DNA of 64,000 bases from Liolophura sinensis (Eukaryota; Mollusca; Polyplacophora; Chitonida; Chitonidae): contig NC_088302.1 in assembly GCF_032854445.1 (NCBI RefSeq), positions 22,953,788-23,017,787 on the forward strand. Direction: 5' to 3'. The notes under the pieces were generated by a model. That model was given only the letters and a program-made list of their open reading frames with translations, made no database searches and was not told the DNA's origin. Made by a program: the position numbers and the translations under genes. Positions 20,885-34,430 of this stretch are shown in pieces; the stretch's first letter is position 1; every line of letters starts with the position of its first letter.

Positions 20885-21320
20885 TTGATGTACCATACCA
20901 GAGGTGCGGATCCCGCGGTCAAACGTGAAAAACGCGCGATTCTGAGGATCCTCCACGGTGTGGTTTGGCAGACGTGTCACACAAACTCACGACTGAAAAA
21001 GCGCCACTTGTCAAGCCGATGCCAATTTGTTCCGCTGCCAATTTTCAGCACATCATTAAACTCGTCGCACGGAGCGTTGTTTGAGGGACAAATCTGGGTA
21101 CATTGTGGAGAAGATGCTCTTGCCAACTGTTCCTAATTGGACTAATACGCCGTTACACACCGATTCATGGCGCCTCGGCACCCGCTGTTCCGTCGCCATT
21201 GTCCAATTTTCTGGAGTCGCTTCGCGGAACTATTTCTATTCGACGTCTTAAACGAGCAGCGGCCAGTTGACACCCCACCGCAAATTCCGATACACTCGGA
21301 ATCGTTTGTTATAAAATTAA
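20885..21320. promoter_or_regulatory. GC-rich island, possible regulatory element
   Basis: Elevated GC and CpG, several GCCAAT/CCAATTTT words and CACTTGTCAAG. No coding exon is recognisable in any frame. Confidence 0.25.
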
Positions 21321-21485
21321 GCGTGACACAGGGCGATAAGTGAACAACTGTTCCGCCACTTTGTCCATGCGATTGCTGATGGTAGGCCTATATCGTAATG
21401 CATTAGGTCGGCACGGGTACATGCACAGCGCAGGTGACCCGATTGCATTAAACCCAATCTGACGTAACTGTTGCTAGTATACTTC

Positions 21486-21760
21486 TTTATTAATTTGATT
21501 TGTGCTTTACGCCGTACTCAAGAATATTTCACTTAAAAATGCGGCCAGCATTATTGTGGGAGGAAACCAGACAGATCCCGGGGGAAAACACGACCTAGTT
21601 GCATGTATAAGTGAAATAACATTGATTTATTTAATCGGTGTTTTGCGCCCTACTCAAAAACATATCACTTATACGATGGTGGGAGGAAATCGGGAAACCC
21701 ACGACCATCAGCACGTTGCTCGAGGACCTTCCCGCATACGACCGGAGGAAACAATATTGA
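21486..21760 (-). mobile_element. Two partial family A SINEs in tandem
   Basis: Two reverse-oriented tails follow each other: 21486-21595 (GCCGTACTCAAGAATATTTC) and about 21625-21755 (GCGCCCTACTCAAAAACA). Each is followed by the GGTGGGAGGAAA region. A third tail-like piece follows at 21755-21782. Confidence 0.75.
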
Positions 21761-21789
21761 GCACAGCGTTTAACACGAATTTATAGAAA

Positions 21790-23129
21790 AACATGAAAGA
21801 TATATTTAATAAAAATCTAATCGAGTCCTTACAGGGGAGCGCCACAGTAAAGAGTCCGGCTACAGTTTATGGATGAGTAGGCTTGAACTTACGGATGTCT
21901 GGGGACTTCCCCAGATGTATTTACAGTTTATATCTTACACATTTGCTATAGAGGCTGTACCGGAGATTTTTGACAAAAGGCCTCTCATATCAGCCTCGTC
22001 TGTCGACGTGTTACCATTCACAATCGGTAATAAAGTTCCTGCAATTTATAAAGCGGGTGCAGGGCATTATGACTTTTTTTTCAAATTTTTGGAATAATTT
22101 TAACACTACAAATAATACAGGTATGCGAGTTCAATATTTACTGAAAGGCAGTAGTTTGAGATGACTATTGATAAATACAGAAAATTTGATTCAGTTTGCG
22201 AGTATGGATTTTATGCCAACCTCTTATACATAGGACATCCTTCAGATAGGGCAATGCTAAAATTATTCATAAAATGAACCTTAAACAGGTTGATTTTAAA
22301 GATTCTTTTCCAATTTACACCCACATACTTTGACTATATTACATTACTCCATTCCTTTATCGCAAACTCAGTACCGAATTCTGGACTTACAACCCACATG
22401 TTTCAGCTGCCACAGGAAGGTATACGTTGCTGAGCCATTCACTTAACGGAGGGACTGAGTGAAAGACGACATCAATTTTTGTGAGTTGCGCAGTTGCTGG
22501 ATACAGCCTTATGGCTGACGTAACGGATTTGTCACAGTTCCGAGCATATAGCTATATATAGTGAGAACTATCACGTGCATATTCAGCCCGCCTTCGTTCA
22601 AACTGTTTATCTTTCAGAGATTGTGAAGCTAAAGACATTCATTACCCGACCAGTTAATTTTAGGTACTGTTTTTTCACGCTGACAAGATAATCTGATCTG
22701 ACGTATCGTTTTGTATCTCCATCTAGTTGTTTATGCTGAGAATACTGACAGATTTTACGCTGGCACTTCCAAGCTGGTGTGGACCACCAACATCCACGCA
22801 CGCACACAGATGGTCGTCAAATCTGACATGCTTTTTATGAACGAAAAACAAACACATCGGACAAAAGATGAAGACCTTGATTGATCATAAGCGTCTTTGT
22901 CCGAATTGCCCTAATGCATTAAGTGTCAGGTTTTAATGACACATAACAGTTATACAGACCTTACTCCTTTGGTATGAGTCAACGTCCAAATAATAGCGTT
23001 TACTGTGGACCAATTAATAAGGCAAACTTCCAGGTAATGGACACGAACCGCCCAGGTGTCGTGGAGAATCAGGATACAGTGTGAATATTGCCTGTCAGCG
23101 AACAACTTGTATGGGACCTGCTTGTCGGG
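21790..23129. other. Intergenic, no supported gene
   Basis: Nothing recognisable apart from a short TTTTAATGACACATAACAG piece near 22930 that recalls the repeat at 24805. Confidence 0.35.
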
Positions 23130-23268
23130 CCTGGGGACCTCACTAGTTCAGATGGTTAAATCGCTGCAACTGTGTCAGGCCCATAATAAGTACAAAAAAA
23201 ATTAGTCAAGGTCATATGAATGAAAAATTGTGGAGCATAGTGTTAAGCACCAATCAATCAAATGAGAT
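23130..23268 (+). mobile_element. Relic of a family B SINE
   Basis: Ends with CATATGAATGAAAAATTG and GGAGCATAGTGTTAAGCACC, a diverged family B tail. Confidence 0.5.
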
Positions 23269-23677
23269 TCTATAGAGTTCTTTTAATTTTAATTTTGCCC
23301 AGACTAATTTATACAATTCCTTTATGTCTCAATATAACAAATTCTCTATGATCCACGCAAGAGCCATATTTGGTGTTAAGGGAAAGCACTAAACCAAATG
23401 TATCCATGCATCGATAGTATGCCACATAAAGTTTAAAAGGCATACCAATTTTTTTTTGTTCCATAACCGATATTTGGCTGTTCAAATTCAGAAAATCGCG
23501 CCATGTTATCAGTTTTAACCAATCTGACGCGAGTTATTTTCATAACCCAAGAACGCAGCTGTTTCCGCTGATGTCATGCGGACTCGTGTTTTGCTTTTTA
23601 ACCTTATGAGTGTGGGATACGAGTGACGCGCAATCGTCTTTCCGGCTTTTCTAACATCGAATATTCGATGGTGCCGT

Positions 23678-24021
23678 GGTAGAGCGTCCGCTTCGGGACC
23701 GGTAGATCCAGGATCAATCCTTGATCGAGTCACACCTAAGACTTTAAAAGAGGAAGTTGTAACTTCCTCGTTTGGCGTTCAGCATGAAGGGGATAGTGCA
23801 ACGACTGGTTGACCCGTATCAGTATAATGGCTCGGGCGGGGCGGCTTACTTGCCTTCGGTAAGTCGTCTCAGTGAAGCAGCACTAAATAAAAGAGCGGTG
23901 GAAATCCGTCCTGCAACAAGGAGGCACATTACACGTACATGCATCCTAAGGATTCCTTCGTCGTCATATGACTGCAAAATTGTTGAGTACGACGTTAAAC
24001 CCCAAGCACTCACTCACTCAC
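23678..24021 (+). mobile_element. Full-length tRNA-derived SINE, family B
   Basis: tRNA-like head with A box GGTAGAGCGTCC and B-box-like GGATCAATCC, a body from AAGTTGTAACTTCCTCG through TCAGTATAATGGCTCGGG, and a tail of GTTGAGTACGACGTTAAAC followed by (CACT)n. Perfect 13-bp TSDs, tcgatggtgccgt, lie at 23665-23677 and 24022-24034, which fixes the element at 344 bp. Confidence 0.9.
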
Positions 24022-24034
24022 TCGATGGTGCCGT

Positions 24035-27000
24035 AGTATTCCTGATAATTTGAAGACAACTTGTCTTCCATCAACATGGTGCATATCTATACACGACGTG
24101 TGAAAGTTTGTCAGTAGATTGCCAAACGTCGATAGTTTACCATGAGCACTCCGCTTTCCTCTCCACCATAGTGTTCAAATATTTGAATGCTTTTCAACAC
24201 TCTTTAAAACATCTGAAAGAAAAATGAAATTCTTTTTAGGCTTAGTTTTCAGTTGTCTATATGATGAACCTTACTTCATAGTTTAGCTTTCTTTTACTTT
24301 AAATCATTTGACTCACGTTCGTGAGTGGCACTGCGTGATACCCAGACCCCTTTCAAACAGATGGGTTCTTTTCTGAACACGCGCGATAGTATTGTAACAC
24401 TCATATGGCCGTGTTATTTGGTATATACATGTACGTCATGAAAGCATTTGAGAACTCTACATAACTGCTTGGTCTTCCGCACTCAGGGATGTGATACCAC
24501 ACAAATATCATTATGCAAATGAAATTAACAACAATATTTGAAACAAAATATATACAATCAATTATAGAAATGCGTGAACAGATTCCTTTCAGCCAGGTCC
24601 ACTAATGGGCTGTCTTTCCTGCAAAATGCTGACGTAGGTCCCAGCTGAATAATCTGTTGTCCTGTAGCAAAGCATAATTGATACGTTACGTTATCAGATT
24701 TGACCACAAAATGTTATTACAACGGTAGGAATCGACAATATAGACTGCACAAAAAATCCCCCCCATTTAGGGCTTATTTAGCAAGATTCTACCTCTCTTC
24801 TTGAGGAATGAATGAATGAACGATCAGGGTTTAATGACACATTGACTGTATATATTTCGCCCGTATCATGACAAGATCGTGTCAGAGCCACAGACACGAC
24901 TATAGTGAGGTCTATCTGTCCAGTACGCCTCGGGTGTATCTAACGATTGTAATACTTCCTGAAAACGCTCTGTGCATGCCAAGGACACGGGCCATGGTTT
25001 CTAACGGGTCCACCTGCGTGGATTAACCTTGGCAGACAGTGTTTCTGCTTCGGGTGATTAACTCCGTTTTCTTATGTTAAACGAATAGCAGCTGATAGAA
25101 AGCTTTAGTGTTAGAACAGGCGATAAAAAGAAGTCATGCACGTGTCACAACATGACTAGTCACAGTTCGATGCCGAGTTGAAACTGCGTGCATCAACTTG
25201 GAAGAACGATAATAAAAAAAACTAAAAAAAAAAAAACTTTAAAAACCTCGTTTTAAGTTATAGCCTACATTCTTTTATATTCAGTATTTAATCTGATCTG
25301 CAGAAGAGCTATATAATGAACTGAGCTCAATTATCATGTCTTTTTTACCTGTAAACATGACCAACAGTATATATGTTAAATATTCTTGCCTATGCGGATT
25401 TCAATACCAATCTTATTCATTAATAAAAATAAGACACGCTTTAATGGAAGCTGTATAAGATTCGGGAAAGAATCCCAGATCCATGCAGTATCTAAACTGA
25501 CAAGAGCTTTTTAATTTAAAACATTAGGAATCAAGCATATCTATGGCTGATGGTATCAATAAGCAATTTATAATGGAAAATAAAGAATAACTAGACGAAT
25601 CCAAAATATAGTGCTTTGAACAATAGATAAAAAATACTTACTGAAACAAATAAAGTGATACTCATTACTCTGTGACGTTCGCCAAAAAATGACTTGTTAA
25701 TATCTATGCTATAATGTCTATATTATACCAGTCTATAATCATAATCAAACTATAGATTAACTACTGATTCAGCTTATTAAACTCATCGTCGTGAGTACAA
25801 TTGCGTTTACAATAATTGAAGCTCAGTCATCCGCATGTATTGGGCACATAATTAAGTTTTCGATGAACCTGTGATATTAAAATCATCGAACGCCTATCAG
25901 ATTGTTTGCTATTCGAAGTGTGATCAAATTAATTGCGCTGATTAATTTTTGTCAACATTAGCGCGCTTGGAAAGTCACGAGCCTAAAGAGATGAGAATAA
26001 TGGCCTGGTTAGATCTCGTCAAACTGTACCACCTGAAAATCGGCTTTGACATCCCGATGATAGTTGCTACGTCGTGCCCAGTTGTATGGGTCTCTTCAGC
26101 TGCCTGGTGTAAGCGAGCCACGAGGAGGCACTGGACGTGCCCGAAGCCAGTTAGACCCAGTCTCAGGTGTGCTCTTTGTACCTGACAGGCCACAACGAGA
26201 TGAAAGGGCAGAGCAGAAATCTACAATTCATGAAGATCAATTTCTCCTGAACGACTGTCTTTGTTCTACCTAGAAAGTCCTATTAGGAACCAAAACATCA
26301 AAGGAAAAAGTACCTTTCGAATATACCGTTATATCTCTATAATAGCCTTGTAAAAGATATTTTTTGAAGCCAAAGCAGTGTTTTAATATTCTTCCTGCAT
26401 AGCTATTCTGGATGAAATAAATCTAGAATAAAATGTGTACGATACATTTTCAAGTAGATTTATTTCATACAATGCATAACAAAATATGAATTACATGTCT
26501 TAAAAATATGAACTTATATACAATATATGGACCAGCAAGAATAACAGATGACAGCGGTAAAAGAATTAAACCAAGAATTATATCTCGATCATGTATCATA
26601 ACAAAGGGTATTTTCTACAGTAAGGACGGATTAGAAAACAACTATACATCTTGGTATTTTCTTATACAGGTATATTACATTTATAAACGTTGTGTGTTAC
26701 GTTGTGATTAGCATGCGTTAATTGGACCTTAATAACTGTGCCAATTTGCCACGGTAATGCGAATTGCCACATAACAAGAATGCTAACTGTGTCTCCACGC
26801 GGGCCGCTAATTCGTCCATTATAGGGATGTAGGGCAATTGCCGGCGTAAATAAATCTGCCAAGCAGATCTTCATACCGACTACCGGTGATTAAAAAAGAC
26901 AACAACAACTAAGTCATTCATTCATTTACAGGGCATTCATTTTCAACACAAGAATTGTCTTCTGACATCTTTTTTTTTATCAATGAAAAGCTGTTTCGTC

Positions 27001-27636
27001 CCTCTGTTAGTACAATCACATGATAAGTGCGAGCCAACCTGGTCACTTTTTAATTAGGTCGCAGTATACTTGAGCTATCACGCAGAGAAGACCAGTTATC
27101 GCTATATACATCACCTATACAGATGTGAAGAAAGACGTACGGTTACCTTAACTGACTGGACGTCTATATAAGGTGGGTGAACATATATAGGCCTATTATC
27201 ATTTAATAACTATGTAATTATTGTGACATGCGGTACCCTATTTGTATATATAAGCTTATACATGCATGGGTCCTACTTTGAGAAAATGAGTTTTCACGAA
27301 TCACGGCAATACTTAGAATAGCAAGGCTCTCATTGTCCTCATATATTCCTATATGCATGTAATATTATGGATACATCTAAACGTTTTGATATATAGTTTT
27401 AACAAACAATAATTTCAATATATTTCAGTACACCTTTTAAGATGGACAGTGAAAACCTTGCCCACGCGCATTTTGGTAATTACTGCAAGGAAGGGACAAT
27501 TTTTGTTTTTATATACGTTATGAATTTAGAACACTTGGAAAATAATTCATATACCAAATTTGACAAACTGCTATGAACCAGGTTATTTAATCTTGTACTA
27601 GTAAAGGAATATGTTGACTGTTAAGAAGTGATTTTT
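24035..27636. other. Intergenic, no supported gene
   Basis: A dispersed repeat fragment (GAATGAATGAATGAACGATC, TTTAATGACACATTGAC) lies at 24805-24905. A GC-richer block at 25960-26200 has a featureless 78-codon open frame. A motif-dense block at 26705-26875 has TTAATTGG, GCCAATTTGCCA and GCTAATTCG words. No gene is supported. Confidence 0.35.
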
Positions 27637-27725
27637 ATTTATTTATTTGTTTGACGGGTGTTTTACGTCGTACTCAAGAACATTTCACTTATACGATGGC
27701 GGCAGGCATTATGGTGGGAGGAAAC
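27637..27725 (-). mobile_element. 5'-truncated family A SINE
   Basis: Reverse-oriented tail: ATTTATTTATTTG, TTTTACGTCGTACTCAAG, ATTTCACTTATACGATGG, then GGTGGGAGGAAAC. Confidence 0.8.
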
Positions 27726-28082
27726 ATGAATTATTGATTATTAAAAGCAATTGTAATTGTGCCACAAGATCAGTTTCAACTTTTTTGCTCAGCCTTTAAA
27801 AGTCAAAAGACAACTTTGCATAAGGTTCATACAAAATTCCTTGTTTCCAAAATGAAGGCTTAAACTTTATATTGATTATTTTCACCATTTTCAACTTTTC
27901 AAATAGGCCCTACATGTGTTTTGTTTTTTTTTGTGAGTTTAACGTCGCTCTCAACACACCGCACTTGGTTTATCTCCCTTCTGGATTGCAGCAAGTTAAA
28001 GAAGTACAAATACTTGTATTGTCAAATAAAAGGCCAGTAAATGACGCCATAGCACTGTGTATACATGTACATTATGTCTTCT

Positions 28083-28231
28083 AAGTGGGAAGGTCTACCA
28101 GCAACCTGCGGATGGTCGTGGGCTTCCTTCTGGTTCTGCTCGGTTTCTTCCCACCATGATGCTGGCCGCCGCCGTATAAGTGAAATATTCTTGAATACGG
28201 CGTTAAACACCAATCAAATAAATAAATGAAA
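28083..28231 (+). mobile_element. 5'-truncated family A SINE with perfect TSD
   Basis: Starts mid-element (AAGTGGGAAGGTCTACCAGC) and ends with the AAATAAATAAAT tail. TSDs acattatgtcttct are at 28069-28082 and 28232-28245. Confidence 0.92.
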
Positions 28232-28841
28232 ACATTATGTCTTCTGCAGTAGTGAGGGTCTGCACAAACCAATACTATAACAGATCTCACACGGGTTATG
28301 GTAAGCACATGTTGTGACAATATCGGGTTCGTAAAGTACTTCGACACTTAACAATATTAATTATAGATCTTCATGAATTCATGCATGTTGTCGACCCAAC
28401 ATGTTACTGATCTCGCAGAAGTGTATGGTCTCTTTTTTTTTTAAATCAGAGAATCCGTTTAATTTATACTAACGGTAATCGGAGATCAGAAGCTTTCGGT
28501 CAGCTTTTACATTCAATAAGTAGCTCATCTGTTGATTTAATTTTATATTTTTAGATCACGGTTCACACGACGTACTGTATGTCTCTAATACACGGATCAC
28601 GTACTCGCAAACACGTGGCAACGAGGGTGTATGATAACTTTAAATTTAGAACGACTTGTGTTGTATGTTTAACAGTAAATTATCGTTATAGATACAGGAA
28701 ATATAATTACTGATACAGAGAAAAATCCTGAATGATTGCAGCTATAGGACAAACACAAGGTTTTCCATTGACCAAGAAATATATTTCTGTGCTTAAGTTG
28801 GCCTAGATATACTTTTGAAGCCGCGTGCTTGAAGTGAGAGA

Positions 28842-28955
28842 GTTTCCCCAGGGCTCTGCCCGATTTCCTCCAACCATAATGCTGGCCGCCGTCGTAGAAT
28901 ATAAAATATTCTTGAGCACGGCGTAAAACACCAATCAAATAAATAAATCAAATTC
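28842..28955 (+). mobile_element. 5'-truncated family A SINE with TSD
   Basis: Starts near the GGGCTCTGCCCGATTTCC region and has the full tail. TSDs aagtgagaga are at 28832-28841 and 28956-28965. Confidence 0.88.
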
Positions 28956-28965
28956 AAGTGAGAGA

Positions 28966-30766
28966 ATGTCTCAAAAATAAGTGATAACAAATGAAAGCTA
29001 TAGCAAAAAACAACCATTATTCATTTATTGTTATGATTTTGTCAGACTGAATAAAATAATGTTCAAATAATGACGACACAAACGATCTTGATTTTCTTTC
29101 GGACATCGTATTTAACGTTGGAATAGCTCTTTGTTGCATAAGAATAGTGGTTACAATAGTCAGAGTTTATCGAGTGATGGAAATCCAAGTATACAAAAAT
29201 TACTGAACAAACCAACTGGTTAGAGAGGTTAAACAGAGTAAATTTAAAATACCTACATGTTATAAGGGGAGAAAATATATGTTTCATTCATTGTAGTATA
29301 ATTTGTGAAAAATGCGGATTTTCATGCATGTGTTCGTTCTGCAAGTCATTCTAAACTAATAATCACATCAGTCTCAGTAACTGGAGTTAGATAGGCTACT
29401 GTTAAAAAACAAACGTACCGTTTGTACACATGTATTTGTGTAGGTCGCGATGTAAACAAGATTGCAGGTACACAATTTGGTACACATTAAATATGTAAGT
29501 ACATAAACATGATGTATGCAAGGTACACATTAATGTTCCTGCGCAAAATTTGTAACAGTTAATGTGTGCCCGTGATACGTACCTTGTGTATGTTTTGCAT
29601 ACAGCTGATATCAGAGAGAATATCTTGGGCTCAGCTAGCATGAATCGAGTTGTTCCATGAGGTCCAGAGATTGAATCCAACACTTGTCTTTGTGCGGGAG
29701 GGGGTGGTGGGCGTTTTACCATCTCATATATTTTGGCCACGAAGGAAGTGATGAAGTGTGCACCCGAACAAAGATAAAGATATAGAGCCTAGACAACAGC
29801 TATAAGTTAATCCACCAGACAATTAACTGAATTACAGAAGATGATAGCAGATTATTATTTTCATACATTATCAACAGTGTTAGCAAGTCACGTATATACC
29901 CTTTTAATCACTGTAGAAATTGGAAAACTCGATACATGCATGGCTTGCCGAAGTATTAACGGCTTAAAAACGTTTACTATACGGGGCGGATATCTGGGAA
30001 AATCATCAGTTCCCACAACGTGACTGACCAGATGTTCTCAGGTATGTAAATCTCTTCTCAAGAGGGCATATAATGACTGTGTGAACGTTGTCTGTGACGA
30101 GAAAAAACGTTACGGGGTTAGTAATCAAGGCACGGCCCAGAGGCATCGAGCGAAACAGACCAACACGTGCCCCACATCTACAAGGTCTTAATCGGAGCAT
30201 ATTCACAAGCGCTGCCCATTTACCCATGCCTGTCATTTATCTAGCTAGTTTAAAAACACCAGGCGTAATCCGCATGGATTATTTTGTTAGCAGATAAAGA
30301 TGAAGATGTCTTCAACGATAACATGGCGTCAGTATGTTGAATGCTTGCCTGCATTTGAATCTCGGCAGTATGTTAATAAGTATATGGTTTATTAATTTTA
30401 TGTATACGCATATTTACGGGGTCGTATGTTTGCATAAACACGGCGTTCAGGTAGCACATAAGTAACGAACCTGATTACTAAGCAGTAATTAACATTAGAG
30501 AGTAAGTAACAGTCGTTAAATTCGTTAAACATTTAACAAGGTACAAGATGGCCGCCTACAGATAATCTTACATGTATGTGCACGTGAACGTCTCAATGTG
30601 CTCTTGACGCGGGTTTCGGTGTACTTAAATGTTTGGTGACATTTAACGTTTCATGTCCATCCAATACCAATATCCTAAATGGGACAAAGATAAGGTTCTC
30701 GAATTTGATTCGCATGTGAATTCTAAGAAGGACTGTATAATGCTGTAAAGAAGTGCTGTTATGGGG
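28966..30766. other. Intergenic, no supported gene
   Basis: A loose inverted repeat lies at about 29506-29605 (ATGCAAGGTACACATTAATG versus TTAATGTGTGCC and GTACCTTGTG). A minus-strand 112-codon frame (29402-29740) crosses it without features. Confidence 0.35.
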
Positions 30767-30778
30767 TACACGTCGAAT

Positions 30779-30939
30779 ATTTATTTATTTCTTTATCTGA
30801 ATGGTGTTTTACGCCGTACTCAAGAATATTTCACTTATAGGCCTACGACGGCGGCCAGCAATATGGTGGGAGGAAACCGGGCAGAGCCCGGTGGAAACCC
30901 ACGACCATCAGCAGGTTGCAGGCAGACGTTCCCACTTGC
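30779..30939 (-). mobile_element. 5'-truncated family A SINE with perfect TSD
   Basis: Reverse-oriented tail and central region up to GCAGGTTGCAGGCAGACG. TSDs tacacgtcgaat are at 30767-30778 and 30940-30951. Confidence 0.92.
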
Positions 30940-31446
30940 TACACGTCGAATTGGTATACAGGATTATGCAAATGGGTATGCTGTGGAGCTGGTTATTCCA
31001 TGGAGCGACAAGTCAACGTGTTTTTTTTTTAAAATGACTTATGTAAATTATATGCCTGAACTCGGATATAGTAAGTCGTGGACATAAAAAGGGAGTGCTC
31101 AACACCGATCTTCAATGTTGCTGCCAATTAATTTTAGTCACGAGATAGTATATAGAGTTTATTAGAACATTTCATTGGTAGAATGTTGCCACGCACAGAA
31201 CTGAAGGAGCCAATGGGGTGTGATTTGATAAACTACAATGTTAACGTGTTGATGTTTGCTAACTATGTTGTATTCATGTATGTATAAAGCATGACGTGTG
31301 TTTGCGCGTATGTGAATATTGCATAACGGATGGTGAATTCTACAGATAGGTACAATGCATGTCCTCGTTCATTATTAATTACATGTCATTAATGTAATTA
31401 ATAAGGAATCAATCAGTGTCGAGTGTTTTAATCAATGTGTATACAC

Positions 31447-31449
<3 letters not shown>

Positions 31450-31495
<46 letters not shown>
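31450..31495. repeat. (TA)n microsatellite
   Basis: Uninterrupted TA, about 23 units. Confidence 0.97.
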
Positions 31496-31497
<2 letters not shown>

Positions 31498-31499
31498 TG

Positions 31500-34176
31500 T
31501 AGATTTAGTGACGTACATTTTGGATCGTTTATTATGTGTAGAGACAAACAATTTCATGCAAAGTCATGTCTTAGACGCTGTGACCCTTACTCAAAACTGG
31601 GCACGCATTCACGAGGACCGAATGGACTCGACTGTTTGTTAGTCTGGCGTGAACTACAATATACAGTGATTTTGCAAAGCCTAACAGGGACTGCACGTGT
31701 CTTGTTAAGGGAGATATATAACAGTGGATGAATTTAAACTCGCGAGTATTGCTTTCGTGTGTAGTCACCGTAAGTTACACGGAAATGGTGCGTAAAATGA
31801 AAACACTTAAAATGTTACCTCAACCGATTAAGGATAAACTGGGAAAATAAAAACAAAAAGAACAACAATATCAATAATCAGACTTTTGCCACACCCCAAA
31901 CACCGCCACCCACTCACCTTAAACGCTCCCCCCATCCGGTTAAATTCTGCATCCCCGTGCGACTGCTGATAAGAGAGACCATTAACCTTTATATGGCCCC
32001 AAGTGAAGACGGTTTGTCGGCTTCAACAGTACAAAAGCCTTAAATGAGCACTTATTTTCAGTATGATTAATTCCTGACGACTGTTGGGAGTGATTTGCAA
32101 TATACTTTGACAGTATATGCATACTATAAAGGCCAGTTCCTAAATGCACTTGTTTGTCCGCGAGTTGCTGTAGTGGGCGCCAATGAATTGTTCCTTTGGG
32201 GAGATATGTACTCGTATACTTCCATTGAGATTTGTATACCGTGGTGTCAAATGCCTCGGGAACCATGTTATCCTAGTTTTATGCCAACCACATCGCTGCA
32301 GTATACGAGGTTCCCGAAAGCACCGTGCGACCTATAGGTGAAAGGCACGTGTATATAGGCAGATTAGTAGCCAAACTTTTATCACTGTTGTTGGTGTTTT
32401 TAGTCTCTGATGCGTCTGTTTGTCCGAGTGTTTGTACAGGCTCGTGCGAAATGTCACTGCGGTTTGGTGCGAAATAACGACCGCCGGCTAAGTAGCCTGT
32501 CAAGCTGAAGACAAAAATTTCAGTTGGTTTAATCGAATTTTACTGTTCACCATCAAACGCTGTCCGAAGAGTAACTATAAGAGTTTTTAACTTTTAGAAG
32601 CGTAAACAAGGAATGAATGATTATGGCTTAACGCTACATCGGCAATATTTCAGCCATATCGTACCGAAGCGAAGGTCACACATCCATTTCAAGCGCTCTG
32701 CCAAGTGACACTATTGTTGTGAAGGGTATGGACAGCTCTTTGAAGCGGCCATTTCTGTACTGTTAATTGAAGTCAGAAACACTATAAATATCCTTTTGTT
32801 ATATACCCAGCTGATTATAGTCTGCAAAAATGCAACACTGTGAGATTTCTATATTAAGCCGCCGCTTTTTTCATTTTCTGGTGGGTAAAAACCTTAACCT
32901 TATAGAGCTGTGAGCCTTATAGAGTGATATGAGGTACAACTCAACACGTATGATACAATCGAACAGCTTTGAAGATATGAGGTACACCTGTGCCCAGGTT
33001 CATCTATGGGCTTGTAGTGTATACGATTTGATTCTGGAGCAACATCTCAACAGTCATATGCGATATGCGATATGTCAACAACATGAAGTACATACATATC
33101 TCAGATAAAAGGCCATTCAACACTCTCCAATTTGTACAAATGGTTCGAATTATTTTTTTTTTTTTTTCAGAAATTTTCCAACCTGTTTAACATGCTCTTA
33201 AAATGTCTGATTCTAAACAATAGCCTGTTAGGGACAAGTGGGTATCAGTAACATGAAAACAGGTTATTTCCAGGTCCATTCGAGGAATGCATTCAGAGCT
33301 CTATATGTGTATGCATTTTGAATGCAGAAATCTTGCAGACGGTGTGTATTTAGTAGCAAAAACTCGATGTAACGCCACTGGTCACAGAATGGTCGGAAAG
33401 GACCATCGTAGAATGCACCGTAGAAATGCTTTTTACCTTCGATTTACCTTTTTACTCAGTATCAAAAACAAATCTCTTCGTCTACTTTCTAACAAATAAA
33501 TTTTTAACACATGGTCTTTCATCTGACGTGCATGTAAACATTGTTAATGTTTGTATATTCTTTGAATGGCTTGGAAGGTCTCGGTGAACAGATCTTAAAA
33601 TATTCTGATTCTTGTCGAGATGTGTTCTTCTAAACAAACACGGTATAACGTCTCTTCAAAGTAAATTCTGTAAATTCAAAGTACATCATATTTCGATATC
33701 AAAATGCTGTTTGTCAACAGTCCCTTTCTATATATCATCGCCGCCATGGTCCACCCAGACAGATATAAACAAAGGCCGCTGCGGGTGCATCTTCTGCATG
33801 GGAGTCTCGTTAGGCAAACTTCTCAAGTTCCAAAATTAAAATGATTTACATGACCCAGCCCTAGCCGCAGGTAATGAGGTCTCGGTGATCTTAATTAACA
33901 TATAGATATAGACATGTGGTTAGTGGGGTGAGAGCGGTGGACGAGTCGGCGTGATCTCGCCTTGTTATACGCTGTCCGCTAGCCCTCGAGAAGGGCACGT
34001 TCAGTTGCCATGGTCCGCTTGTTACCCTCGGCTTGTGGGTAAGTTATGGTCGACAGCCTTAACCTTGTCAGTTGTATATACCACGTTGAGGTCTTTGCAT
34101 CTTAATTGAGAGTATTGTAGGTTTTGGGATAGCCCAGACATACGCATTATTTACAGACCAATATGGGGGCAGACCC

Positions 34177-34178
<2 letters not shown>
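31500..34178. other. Intergenic, no supported gene
   Basis: A dispersed repeat relic lies at about 32612-32712 (GGAATGAATGATTATGGC, ATCGGCAATATTTCAGCC). A GC-rich stretch with no frame is at 33720-33830 and another at 33925-34060. No gene is supported. Confidence 0.35.

Positions 34179-34233
<55 letters not shown>
34179..34233. repeat. (TA)n microsatellite
   Basis: Uninterrupted TA, about 27 units. Confidence 0.97.
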
Positions 34234-34237
<4 letters not shown>

Positions 34238-34354
34238 CCACACAGGTCTTTTTTAACAAAATAACAATGGCTTGCAAAGCGATTGTCGTTCCAATATTTA
34301 TTTGCACTAGTCTTTTATGCTGAAGATTTCCAAAATATTTCACGTATTTTCCAG

Positions 34355-34430
34355 TGGTCAGATTTTTTACCAGAAGGGAACCTGACAGAGCCCAGGGGAA
34401 ACCACCGCGATGGTTTCAGGACATATACAA
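34355..34430 (-). mobile_element. Fragment of a family A SINE
   Basis: Only the central AGGGAACCTGACAGAGCCC and GGGGAAACCACCGCGATGG region is left. Confidence 0.45.

Noticed and set aside
23970-24021. (CACT)n-type repeats and SINE series as a CRISPR-like array
   Set aside because: Simple sequence at SINE ends; no regular repeat-spacer structure, and the genome is an animal's.
25949-26185. 78-codon open frame in a GC-richer block as a coding exon
   Set aside because: No flanking splice sites in a matching phase and no recognisable product; also open on the opposite strand.
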